64,000 nucleotides of DNA. It comes from Larkinella insperata (GTDB lineage: Bacteria > Bacteroidota > Bacteroidia > Cytophagales > Spirosomataceae). How positions within the stretch are numbered: the stretch's first letter is position 1; each line of letters starts with the position of its first letter. The stretch lies in NCBI RefSeq assembly GCF_026248825.1, contig NZ_CP110973.1, positions 4,423,501 through 4,487,500 of the forward strand. The letters are read 5' to 3'. A model generated the notes under the pieces. It saw nothing but the letters and a program-made list of their open reading frames with translations, ran no database searches and had not been told where the DNA came from. The position numbers were made by a program, and so were the translations under genes. Positions 25,651 to 33,832 of this stretch are shown one piece after another.

Positions 25651-25726
25651 AGAGAAAAGACAAGAGAGAAGAGACAAAAGCATAAATGAATGGAAATCTT
25701 TTTCTCTTGTCTAGGCTCTCTTCTCT
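25651..25726. repeat. purine/pyrimidine intergenic hairpin (copy 1)
   Basis: AGAGAAAAGACAAGAGA (25651-25667) is identical to a 17-mer in the element at 31847-31863. The inner arms AGACAAGAGA (25659-25668) and TCTCTTGTCT (25703-25712) pair perfectly, and outer CT-rich sequence (CTCTCTTCT) extends the match. It fills the gap between hisG and hisD. Confidence 0.65.
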
Positions 25727-25732
25727 ATGAAA

Positions 25733-26593
25733 TCAATAAATCATTTTTTCAATCGGGATCACCAGGATACCCTGTGCACCTGCAGAACGAATGGCTTCGA
25801 TGTTTTCCCAGAAATCATTCTCAGTAATGACCGAATGGACTGAACTCCAGCCCTCGGTAGCGAGGGGCGTAACCGTCGGGCTTTTCATGCCCGGCAGCAG
25901 CGAGGTGATCTGCTCCAGCGCACTATTCGGCGCGTTCAGAACGATGTATTTGTTGTTCTTGGCGGCCTGAACGGCTTTGATCCGGAACAACAACTTCTCC
26001 AACAGCGTCTGTTTCTCGGCTTCCAGCGTCGGACGGGCAATCAGGATGGCTTCGGAACGGAAAATTACTTCCACTTCCTTCAGGCCGTTGCTCAGCAGGG
26101 TGCTGCCCGAGCTTACAATGTCGCAGATGGCTTCCGCCAGACCAATGCCTGGTGCAATCTCGACCGATCCGCTGATCTCGTGAATCTCCGCCGAAATCTG
26201 CTTTTCCTGGAGGTAATTGCCCAGAATCCGCGGGTAAGAAGTCGCAATGCTTTTACCGGCCAGGTCGTGAATACCGTTCCAGTCGGTGGCGCGCGGGATG
26301 GCTAACGACAGGCGACACTTCGAAAAACCCAGTCGATGGACGGTTTCGACCTGATGCGTGGACTCAACGGCCACGTTTTCGCCCACGATGCCCAGATCAG
26401 CCACGCCATCTTCGACGTAGCCCGGAATATCATCGTCGCGCAGGAACAGAAACTCGGCGGGGAAATTCGATGAAACGGATTTCAGCTTGCCGGTGCCGTA
26501 GTCGAAGCGAATGCCGCACTCTTTAAACAACTGGTACGAATCCTCGCTCAGTCGACCGGACTTTTGTAAGGCAATACGGAGAATAGAAGACAC
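25733..26593 (-). CDS. hisG: ATP phosphoribosyltransferase, long form
   Basis: The 286-residue enzyme begins with the GTG codon at 26593 and reads SSILRIALQKSGRLSEDSYQL. It has the HisG core (VADLGIVGENV, ATSYPRILGNYL, EIAPGIGLAEAICDIVSSG) and the C-terminal ACT-like regulatory domain of the long form (PTVTPLATEGWSSVHSV). It joins ATP and PRPP, the first step of histidine synthesis, and should be feedback-inhibited by histidine. All upstream in-frame ATG codons lie in or beyond the TACCTTTG promoter at 26621, which supports the GTG start. Confidence 0.93.
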   Translation of the reverse strand: MSSILRIALQKSGRLSEDSYQLFKECGIRFDYGTGKLKSVSSNFPAEFLFLRDDDIPGYVEDGVADLGIVGENVAVESTHQVETVHRLGFSKCRLSLAIPRATDWNGIHDLAGKSIATSYPRILGNYLQEKQISAEIHEISGSVEIAPGIGLAEAICDIVSSGSTLLSNGLKEVEVIFRSEAILIARPTLEAEKQTLLEKLLFRIKAVQAAKNNKYIVLNAPNSALEQITSLLPGMKSPTVTPLATEGWSSVHSVITENDFWENIEAIRSAGAQGILVIPIEKMIY

Positions 26594-26620
26594 TTTGAAT
26601 CGGGTCTGAATTTGAAAGCG

Positions 26621-26648
26621 CAAAGGTACTAAATAAAAAGCTACCCAA
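26621..26648 (-). promoter_or_regulatory. promoter of the his operon
   Basis: TTG, a 17-nt spacer and TACCTTTG on the minus strand match the -33/-7 pattern of Bacteroidota promoters. It lies 27 nt before the GTG start of hisG. Confidence 0.75.
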
Positions 26649-26728
26649 GCCGCCAACTTTACGATTATCAAGCCCGCAACTTCGTTACATGGGCGGTCAT
26701 CGGTTATGGTATCTGCACGGACTCTTTC

Positions 26729-27763
26729 CTACAAATAATGCTCGGCGTTGAAAATCTGCTGCTGAACCGTGGCCGACGTGACGGTATAATTAAAGCCCTT
26801 CTGTACCGAAAACGCCCCCACTTCGCCTTTCCGGTTGAGGGCGATGAACCCCACCTGAAAGTCTTTGGCCCGCGCCGGATCACGCTTGACAATCCGCTCC
26901 ACGGCCCGGCGGCAGGCTTCTTCGGGCGACAGGCCCTGCCGCATAAATTCAACCACCAGGTGCGAACCGCACATCCGGATCACCTCTTCGCCCTGGCCCG
27001 AGCAGGTCACGGCCCCCACCTCGTTATCGACGTACAAACCGGCCCCGATGATGGGCGAATCGCCGACGCGGCCGCGCATTTTGAAGCCCATGCCGCTGGT
27101 GGTGCACATGCCCGAGAGGTTGCCCGACGCGTCGAGGGCCACCGTTCCCATCGTGTCGTGGTTGGGGGCGCCGTTGTCGAGCTTGTTGGGTGCGAAAGCT
27201 TTTTTGTTAGCGGGCTTTTTCTGATTTAATTCAATATTGATAACCGGTTTGTATTCCGATTTTTCCAGCCATTTCCGGTAGCTTTTGTCCGCGTCTGCCG
27301 ACAGCTTGCCGGATTCGAGCGGAAAGCCGTTGGCCACCGCAAACTGCTGGGCACCTTCGCCGACCAGCATGACGTGGGGCGTGGTTTCCATGATTTTACG
27401 GGCCACCGAAACCGGGTGCTTGATGCGTTCAAGAAAGGCCACGGAGCCGCAGTTGAATTTGTCGTCCATGATGCAGGAGTCGAGCGTCACACGCCCGTCG
27501 CGGTCGGGGTTGCCGCCCAGCCCCACGCAGCAGTTGATGTCGTTTTCGATGGCAATCCCGGCCAGTTCCACCGCGTCGATTGCCTTTCCTCCGCGTTGCA
27601 GAACCGGCCAGGCGGCCCCGTTCGCAATGGTTCCGCTGTCCCAGGTGGAAACAACGATGGGTTGACCCGCTACCAGCCCGCCCGATAAGCCCGGCAGGCG
27701 GTTAAAACTCAGAAAGGGCAGCGAAAACGTGCTTAAACGAAGAAAGGAACGACGGCTTTTCAT
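26729..27763 (-). CDS. N4-(beta-N-acetylglucosaminyl)-L-asparaginase (glycosylasparaginase)
   Basis: The 344-residue Ntn-hydrolase begins with a Tat-like signal (KSRRSFLRLSTFSLPFLSF). The autocatalytic cleavage site is Asp203-Thr204 in NHDTMGTVALD, making Thr204 the nucleophile of the beta subunit. Family features are WDSGTIANGAAWPVL, GGNPDRDGRVTLDSC, GRVGDSPIIGAGLYVD and TCSGQGEEVIR. It hydrolyses the GlcNAc-Asn link of N-glycopeptides, probably in the periplasm. The start at 27763 is the first ATG; the frame three codons upstream uses GTG. It follows the unknown secreted gene by 77 nt. Confidence 0.9.
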   Translation of the reverse strand: MKSRRSFLRLSTFSLPFLSFNRLPGLSGGLVAGQPIVVSTWDSGTIANGAAWPVLQRGGKAIDAVELAGIAIENDINCCVGLGGNPDRDGRVTLDSCIMDDKFNCGSVAFLERIKHPVSVARKIMETTPHVMLVGEGAQQFAVANGFPLESGKLSADADKSYRKWLEKSEYKPVINIELNQKKPANKKAFAPNKLDNGAPNHDTMGTVALDASGNLSGMCTTSGMGFKMRGRVGDSPIIGAGLYVDNEVGAVTCSGQGEEVIRMCGSHLVVEFMRQGLSPEEACRRAVERIVKRDPARAKDFQVGFIALNRKGEVGAFSVQKGFNYTVTSATVQQQIFNAEHYL

Positions 27764-27840
27764 GGATGACACAAAGAGGTTAGCAAACGATGCCGCAATT
27801 TACCAGCAAATTTTGATCAAAAACAGGCCGAAGATGCGCT

Positions 27841-28599
27841 TTACAGCGAATTATAGTACACAAATACTGCCGTCAGTGCTCTACGGTCTTTCAGGTCCGG
27901 CTTTTTCTCCTTTAAATACGCTCTGATCTGAGCTTCCTTGTCGGGCATGGCGCCCAGCAAACCTTTTCGGCTGGGCGAAAACTTCGTCAGATTCGGGCCA
28001 TCGCTGGTGTACCAGACGGCTTCCCGAATCAGTTCGGTATCCTTCGTGCCGACGCTCAAGGCGGGGTTGTATGTTGGCTTTTTGACGTAAATCTGGTGCC
28101 GGATCAGGAGCTTCAGTTTGCCGTCGGTTACCTGCTCAAAAAAGCCGCGCAAGTCGGCGGGGGCGCCGGCTTCGGTGGCGTTGATGAAATGCCTCATCTG
28201 GCCGTTGCGTTCCATCGTAAACTGCCGCACCCGTTCGCCACTGACGGCCTTGACGGTTCGGGGATTGACCAGAAATTCGAGATCGTTGGCCTGGAGATTG
28301 TACCGAACCGGGGCGTCGGTGATCTCGGTGAACGGTTTGGTGCCGGGTTTTGCCATGTTCTGGTAAAAGGTAACGGTTGTTCGGGCAAAAGCCGTGTCCA
28401 GATACGGGTAGCCAAGAATTTTGCCGTCGGGGCCGGCCAGGGTGTAGATGGGCGTGATGTCGTAATTCGAGGCTCTGAAATAAGGGCCGCGGTTTAGCAG
28501 GTCGCGGGTTACGTCCGGAAGTTGCGCGCTGGCGGACCAACCCGTTAGCAGAAGGCTGGCGAGAAAAGTCGGCCAGTTAAGAGAAAAAACCGTGTTCAT
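27841..28599 (-). CDS. uncharacterised secreted protein
   Basis: From the ATG at 28599 the protein has 252 residues, with a signal peptide (MNTVFSLNWPTFLASLLLTG, cut near SASAQ). Two further in-frame ATG codons lie up to eight codons upstream. The mature part shows ITPIYTLAGPDGKILGYPYLD and RYNLQANDLEFLVNPRTVKAV, and ends YLKEKKPDLKDRRALTAVFVYYNSL. I do not recognise a family. The tail resembles the small alpha-helical C-terminus of many Bacteroidota secreted proteins of unknown role. It may be co-transcribed with the glycosylasparaginase gene. Confidence 0.7.
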   Translation of the reverse strand: MNTVFSLNWPTFLASLLLTGWSASAQLPDVTRDLLNRGPYFRASNYDITPIYTLAGPDGKILGYPYLDTAFARTTVTFYQNMAKPGTKPFTEITDAPVRYNLQANDLEFLVNPRTVKAVSGERVRQFTMERNGQMRHFINATEAGAPADLRGFFEQVTDGKLKLLIRHQIYVKKPTYNPALSVGTKDTELIREAVWYTSDGPNLTKFSPSRKGLLGAMPDKEAQIRAYLKEKKPDLKDRRALTAVFVYYNSL

Positions 28600-28772
28600 C
28601 TGGCTCATCGGGTTCAATAGCATGAAATTCTGCTTTTCGAATAAACGGAAAATTGACGGTGTCTACTAAAGGATTCCGCAAAATAGAATTTGGTTGTTAG
28701 GACAATAAAGTTACTCCTTTCGTAACTTCGTACCGTTATTTAACCTGTTTCATCACCTAGCTAATTCTTTAC

Positions 28773-31700
28773 ATGCGGAAACTCTTCCTGACTGGCATAC
28801 TGGCCTGGGGACTCGCCCAGGCCGGCTGGTCGCAGGTAACGTTTCCCCGGAACGGCGTCTACGACGAACGACCGGGGCTGTATGCCTTTACCAATGCCAC
28901 CATCATCGTTGATCCGAAAACCACCCTCGAAGGCGCCACGCTGCTGATCCGCAACGGTCGGATCGAAGCCGTGGGCAAAACCGTCAGCATTCCGGCGGGC
29001 ACGGTGGTGGCCGACCTGAAGGGCAAGCGAATTTACCCGGCCCTGGTCGATATTGAGTCGGATTACGGAATGCCCGCCCTGCAACGGAATGCGCCCGGCG
29101 GGGGGCGTGGCGCTCCGCAGTACGATTCCAACAAAAAAGGCGCCTACAACTGGAACCAGGCCATCCAGCCGGAAGTTGATGCCGGGGCAATTTTTAAAGC
29201 CAATGTGCAGCAGGCCAACGAACTTCGGCGGCTGGGCTTCGGGGCGGTGGTCACGCACCCGCACGACGGCATTGCGCGCGGCAACTCGGTGCTGGTGACG
29301 CTGGCTGACGACCGCGAAAACAACGTGGTCATCCGCGACCGGGTTTCGGCGCACTACTCGTTCAGCAAAGGCACGTCGACGCAAACGTATCCGAATTCGC
29401 CGATGGGCGCGGTGGCCCTGCTGCGGCAAACGTACTACGACGCTGACTGGTACAAAAAGGCCGGAAAAACCGTCGAGTCGAACCTTTCGCTGGAAGCCTT
29501 CAACCAATTGCAAAGTCTGCCTTCGGTTTTTGAGGTACCGGATCGGCTGGGCGTTTTGCGGGCGGATAAAATCGGGGAGGAGTTTGGCGTTCAGTATATT
29601 ATCAAAAGCGCCGGTGACGAATACCAGCGGCTCGACGAGATAAAAGCGACGGGGGGCTCGCTGATTGTGCCGCTGAATTTTCCGCAGGCATACGACGTAG
29701 AGGACGCCTGGGATGCCGACAACGTAACGCTGGCCGAAATGAAGCACTGGGAAATGGCACCGGCCAATCCGGGGATGCTCGCCAAAGCCGGGGTGCCGTT
29801 CGCGCTGACGACCGCCAACCTGCGCAACAAAACCGATTTCTGGTCCAACCTGCGCAAAGCCATCGAATACGGGTTGACCGAACAACAGGCGCTGACGGCC
29901 TTGACCACCACGCCCGCGCAACTGCTCAAGATCGACAACGAAGTCGGGAGCCTGAAACCGGGGCTGCTGGCGAATTTTCTGGTTACGTCCGACAACCTGT
30001 TCAGCGCCGACAACGTCATTCTGGAAAACTGGGTGCGGGGCAGACAGTACGTCTATCTGGATAAAAACGCCCCCGACTGGCGCGGAACCTACAACCTGAC
30101 CATCGGCGACCGGAGCAACCTGAAGCTGAATATTACCGGAAAACCGGGTAAATTGGAATACCAGATTCTGGCCGACACCGCCAAGATTACGCCCAAAGTG
30201 GCGCTGGCGAACGACCTGATTTCGCTGCAAATTCAACTGAACAAGAAACAAGGGGGTACCACCCGACTGACGGGTTACCGTGAAGGAACGACTTTAAAAG
30301 GCGAGGGCGAACTGCCGGACGGAAAAGCCGTGAAGTGGTCGGCGACGCTGGCGCAACCCTTTACGGCTTCGGCCACAAAACCGGATACCGTAGCGACGGA
30401 CCGGGCGAAGAAAACTGCTCCGGAATACGGCAAATTGCTGTACCCGTTCGTTGGGATGGGGAATCTGGAGAAACCCAAAGCGCAGACGCTGCTGATCCGG
30501 AACGCGACGGTCTGGACCAACGAAAAAGACGGTATTCTGACGAGCGCGGACGTGCTGGTGCAGAACGGGAAGATTGCGAAGGTGGGTAAAGGACTGGCAG
30601 CTCCGGCGGGGGCGCAGGTGGTCGACGGAACGGGAAAACACCTGACTAACGGAATTATTGACGAACACTCGCACATTGCGCTGTATTCGATTAATGAGGG
30701 CGGGCAATCCAGCTCGGCGGAGGTCCGGATGGGCGACGTGATCAATTCCGAAGACATTAACATCTACCGCCAACTGGCCGGGGGCGTCACGACCTCGCAA
30801 TTGCTCCACGGTTCGGCTAACTCGATTGGCGGGCAGTCGGCGATTGTGAAACTGAAGTGGGGGGAAGCTCCGCAGGACCTGCTGGTGAAGGGCGCCGACG
30901 GGTTTATCAAGTTTGCGCTGGGCGAAAACGTCAAGCAGGCCAACTGGGGCGATGCGGTTCGGATCCGGTTTCCGCAAACCCGGATGGGCGTGGAGCAGGT
31001 TTACTTCGACCACTTCACCCGCGCCCGCGAGTACGACAACGCCTGGAAAGCCTACAATTCGATGAGTGCGAAGGAAAAAGCCAAAGCCGTGCCGCCCCGC
31101 CGGGATGTAGAGCTGGATGCGCTGGCCGAAATCCTGAACAAGAAACGGTTTATCACCTGCCACAGCTACGTGCAGTCGGAAATCAATATGCTGATGAAAG
31201 TGGCGGATTCGCTGGGCTTTAAGGTCAACACGTTCACGCACATTCTGGAAGGGTATAAAGTGGCTGATAAAATGGCGAAACACGGCGTGGGCGGCTCGAC
31301 GTTTGCCGACTGGTGGGCCTACAAAATGGAGGTGAAAGACGCCATTCCGTATAACGCGGCCCTGATGGCGCGGGCGGGTGTGGTGGTTTCCATCAACTCC
31401 GACGACGCCGAAATGGCCCGCCGACTCAATCAGGAAGCCGCCAAAGCCGTGGAATACGGCGGAATTTCGGAGGAAGAAGCCTGGAAAATGGTGACGCTCA
31501 ACCCTGCCAAACTGTTGCATCTTGACAACCGACTGGGCAGCATCCGGTCGGGCAAAGACGCTGACCTGGTGCTCTGGAACAACAACCCGCTGGCGGTGTA
31601 CGCCCGGCCCGAGAAAACGATCATCGACGGCACGATTTACTTCGACGCGCAGGACGACGACCGCAAACGCGACGACCTGCAAAAAGAACGCGCCCGGCTG

Positions 31701-31838
31701 ATCCAGAAGATGCTGACAGCCAAAGCCGGTGGAGCTCAAACCCAACGTCCGACGTTCCGGCGGCAGCGGATGTGGCATTGCGAAGACGTGGAAGGCGTTA
31801 TGGCCGAAGGAGAAGAACAGACCGAACAAGGGAAGTGA
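28773..31838 (+). CDS. large secreted amidohydrolase-family protein with two domains
   Basis: The 1021-residue protein has a signal peptide (1-20) and two amidohydrolase-like modules. The first (about 30-440) has the fold landmarks GATLLIRNGRIEAVGK and GSLKPGLLANFLV but lacks the metal-binding HxH: where PGxIDxHxH is expected it reads YPALVDIESDYGM. The second (about 570-1000) has GIIDEHSHIALYS (near residue 627-638), TCHSYVQSE, the active-site acid in SINSDDAEM (near 873) and GSIRSGKDADLVLWNNNPL, so it is likely catalytic. A role in hydrolysing a peptide-like or cyclic amide bond in the periplasm is an inference. A second, shorter amidohydrolase follows. Confidence 0.85.
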   Translation: MRKLFLTGILAWGLAQAGWSQVTFPRNGVYDERPGLYAFTNATIIVDPKTTLEGATLLIRNGRIEAVGKTVSIPAGTVVADLKGKRIYPALVDIESDYGMPALQRNAPGGGRGAPQYDSNKKGAYNWNQAIQPEVDAGAIFKANVQQANELRRLGFGAVVTHPHDGIARGNSVLVTLADDRENNVVIRDRVSAHYSFSKGTSTQTYPNSPMGAVALLRQTYYDADWYKKAGKTVESNLSLEAFNQLQSLPSVFEVPDRLGVLRADKIGEEFGVQYIIKSAGDEYQRLDEIKATGGSLIVPLNFPQAYDVEDAWDADNVTLAEMKHWEMAPANPGMLAKAGVPFALTTANLRNKTDFWSNLRKAIEYGLTEQQALTALTTTPAQLLKIDNEVGSLKPGLLANFLVTSDNLFSADNVILENWVRGRQYVYLDKNAPDWRGTYNLTIGDRSNLKLNITGKPGKLEYQILADTAKITPKVALANDLISLQIQLNKKQGGTTRLTGYREGTTLKGEGELPDGKAVKWSATLAQPFTASATKPDTVATDRAKKTAPEYGKLLYPFVGMGNLEKPKAQTLLIRNATVWTNEKDGILTSADVLVQNGKIAKVGKGLAAPAGAQVVDGTGKHLTNGIIDEHSHIALYSINEGGQSSSAEVRMGDVINSEDINIYRQLAGGVTTSQLLHGSANSIGGQSAIVKLKWGEAPQDLLVKGADGFIKFALGENVKQANWGDAVRIRFPQTRMGVEQVYFDHFTRAREYDNAWKAYNSMSAKEKAKAVPPRRDVELDALAEILNKKRFITCHSYVQSEINMLMKVADSLGFKVNTFTHILEGYKVADKMAKHGVGGSTFADWWAYKMEVKDAIPYNAALMARAGVVVSINSDDAEMARRLNQEAAKAVEYGGISEEEAWKMVTLNPAKLLHLDNRLGSIRSGKDADLVLWNNNPLAVYARPEKTIIDGTIYFDAQDDDRKRDDLQKERARLIQKMLTAKAGGAQTQRPTFRRQRMWHCEDVEGVMAEGEEQTEQGK

Positions 31839-31843
31839 AAGAT

Positions 31844-31914
31844 AAGAGAGAAAAGACAAGAGAAGATAAACGCGAACGTCAGTTAAAAAATCTCCTGTCT
31901 CCTGACTCTCTTCT
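31844..31914. repeat. purine/pyrimidine intergenic hairpin (copy 2)
   Basis: AGAGAAAAGACAAGAGA at 31847-31863 is identical to 25651-25667. The opposing CT-rich arm at 31890-31914 (TCTCCTGTCTCC...CTCTCTTCT) pairs imperfectly. It fills the gap between the two amidohydrolase genes. Confidence 0.65.
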
Positions 31915-31926
31915 AAAAGCTGAAGC

Positions 31927-33231
31927 ATGAAAAAAATAACACTATCGATACTGCTGCTGGCGTCGCTGAACGGCTTTGCGCAGAACCCCGCCCCGGCGGG
32001 TCCGCAGGCGCGGGCGGTGGCCCTGACCGGCGCGACCATCCACGTCGGCAACGGCCAGGTGATTACCAACGGCACCATCGTTTTCGATAAAGGCGTCATT
32101 ACCGCCGTGGGAAATGGCGATACGCCGATCAACGGCGCGGAACGGATTGATGCCACCGGCAAACACATTTATCCGGGATTGATTTCTCCGGCGGCCACGG
32201 TCGGTTTGCAGGAATTTGCGTCGGTGCGGGCCACGCTCGACTACCAGGAAACGGGTTCGCTGAATCCGAACGTCCGGTCGCTGATTGCCTACAACACCGA
32301 TTCGGAGGTGATTCCGACGATTCGGAACAACGGCTTGCTGATGACGCAGGCCGTGCCCGATGGGGGCGTTATTGCGGGGAGTTCGTCGGTGATGCAGACC
32401 GACGGCTGGAACTGGGAAGACGCCGTACTGAAAGCCGACGACGGCTTGTGGCTCCAGTGGCCGGGGTATTTCGCCCGCAGTTTCGATTACGAAACCTTTG
32501 CGGTCAGTCTGAAAAAGAACGAACAGCGGCAGGACGCCATCAACGCGCTGACGGCCACGTTCTCGGATGCGCGGGCCTATGCCGACCTGAAAAACCCCGC
32601 GCCGAAAAACCTCAAACTGGAAGCCATGAAAGGCCTTTTCGACGGAACACGCTGTTTGTACATCCGGGCCAACTACGGCAAGGACATCATCGAAGCCGTC
32701 AAGTTTGCCAGACAGATGGGCGTGCGCAAACCGGTGCTGGTCGGGGCGGAGGACGCGGGCCGGGTGGTCGATTTTCTGAAGGAAAACAACGTGCCGGTGA
32801 TTCTGGGGCCGATGCACCGTCTGCCGACGCTGGAGGATGAGGACGTGTATCTGCCGTACAAACTGCCGGGTATGCTGCAAAAAGCCGGGGTGCTGGTGAG
32901 CCTGAGCTACGACGGCGAATGGTGGCGAACCCGCAACCTGCCGTTTCAAGCCGGAACCGCCGTTGGTTTTGGGGGTATCGATAAGGAGGAGGCCTTGAAA
33001 ATGCTCACCTCCAACACCGCCAAAATCATGGGCATCGACAACGTGGTGGGCACGCTCGAAAAAGGCAAACACGCGACGCTGGTGGTGTCCAAAGGCGATT
33101 TGCTGGACATGCGGACCAACGTCATCGAACACGCGTTTATCCAGGGCCGTCACATCAACTTGGACGACAAACACAAACGGCTGTTTCATATGTACCGCGA
33201 GAAGTACGGCCAGCCGGATATTGGAAAGTAA
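31927..33231 (+). CDS. amidohydrolase-like protein without HxH metal site
   Basis: The 434-residue secreted protein (signal peptide 1-18, cut near NGFAQ) has the amidohydrolase beta-sandwich start (ALTGATIHVGNGQVITNGT) and end (GIDNVVGTLEKGKHATLVV). The HxH position reads YPGLISPAATVGL, however, and no obvious His/Asp set is seen: KPVLVGAEDAGRVVDF, VILGPMHRLP and VSLSYDGEWWRT replace the usual motifs. It resembles the N-terminal half of the preceding protein. Such paired genes are common in Bacteroidota; this one may be a non-catalytic or differently metallated partner (inference). It ends in a terminator at 33252. Confidence 0.82.
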   Translation: MKKITLSILLLASLNGFAQNPAPAGPQARAVALTGATIHVGNGQVITNGTIVFDKGVITAVGNGDTPINGAERIDATGKHIYPGLISPAATVGLQEFASVRATLDYQETGSLNPNVRSLIAYNTDSEVIPTIRNNGLLMTQAVPDGGVIAGSSSVMQTDGWNWEDAVLKADDGLWLQWPGYFARSFDYETFAVSLKKNEQRQDAINALTATFSDARAYADLKNPAPKNLKLEAMKGLFDGTRCLYIRANYGKDIIEAVKFARQMGVRKPVLVGAEDAGRVVDFLKENNVPVILGPMHRLPTLEDEDVYLPYKLPGMLQKAGVLVSLSYDGEWWRTRNLPFQAGTAVGFGGIDKEEALKMLTSNTAKIMGIDNVVGTLEKGKHATLVVSKGDLLDMRTNVIEHAFIQGRHINLDDKHKRLFHMYREKYGQPDIGK

Positions 33232-33251
33232 GTTTGATTTTAGCTATTATT

Positions 33252-33278
33252 GGGGAGCCTAATTGGGCTCCCTTTTTT
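33252..33278 (+). terminator. terminator after the amidohydrolase pair
   Basis: The stem GGGAGCC / GGCTCCC is followed by TTTTTT, 21 nt past the stop codon. Confidence 0.85.
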
Positions 33279-33832
33279 GCCACTTAATAAAGAAGAGTAC
33301 CAATATACAAGTAGGTGCAAAATCACTTACAACGAATACGATTTGCAAATGGCTAAGACTACTTTTTGGGATATTATTGAGCAAACAATCAATAAACAGC
33401 CAACGCCGGAAGAATAACCGCGCAGAACTTCCTGTCTGAATATCCATTGGTAGACGGATACGCTCGAGTGAGTAAGGTGTCTTGTAAAGTTGATAGGTTC
33501 TTTATTTCATTCGCCATTCATGCATTTTACCTCATCCGCAGTAGGCTCGGCAAGTTACCGCATCATTGCCTGATGGGCTCACTATTTTGTGTACGGGTAC
33601 CCGACATTTCTCATGACTGTTGTTTGTCCCACAAAAGGCAATGGTCACCACTATACGTATAATGATTAAAGGGTTGTATTTCAGTTAATTTTAATAATTT
33701 TTTGCGTATTGTTGGTTTCATTATAAGGTATAAACGCAGTCGTATTTAAGTCCTGCCAGGCCGGAATTCTGGCATAGAAGTTGATCGTTATCATACGTTG
33801 TCTGCATTCTATAAAATGGCCAATTTCGTGTG
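33279..33832. other. AT-rich intergenic region, 554 bp
   Basis: The base composition is visibly richer in A and T than the flanks, especially at 33660-33750. A plus-strand frame without a good start ends at 33418 and reads CKITYNEYDLQ, then MAKTTFWDIIEQTINKQ; from its only ATG at 33349 it would be 22 residues. A second frame at 33447-33662 opens with DGYARVSKVS, which recalls the GYARVS start of serine recombinases, but nothing after it fits. I cannot name a gene here. The region leads into two glycan-related genes and looks like a transfer or rearrangement boundary. Confidence 0.5.

Noticed and set aside
28761..32168. Two long minus-strand frames opposite the amidohydrolase genes (496 and 624 residues)
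   Set aside because: They mirror the genuine genes and show no motif; they are shadows of high-GC codon use.
33349..33417. 22-codon gene MAKTTFWDIIEQ
   Set aside because: Too short, with no promoter or conservation evidence; it could be the tail of an eroded gene, so it is not called.
33447..33662. A serine recombinase gene
   Set aside because: Only seven residues (GYARVSK) match the family start; the following residues and the length do not. It is kept only as a hint in the findings.
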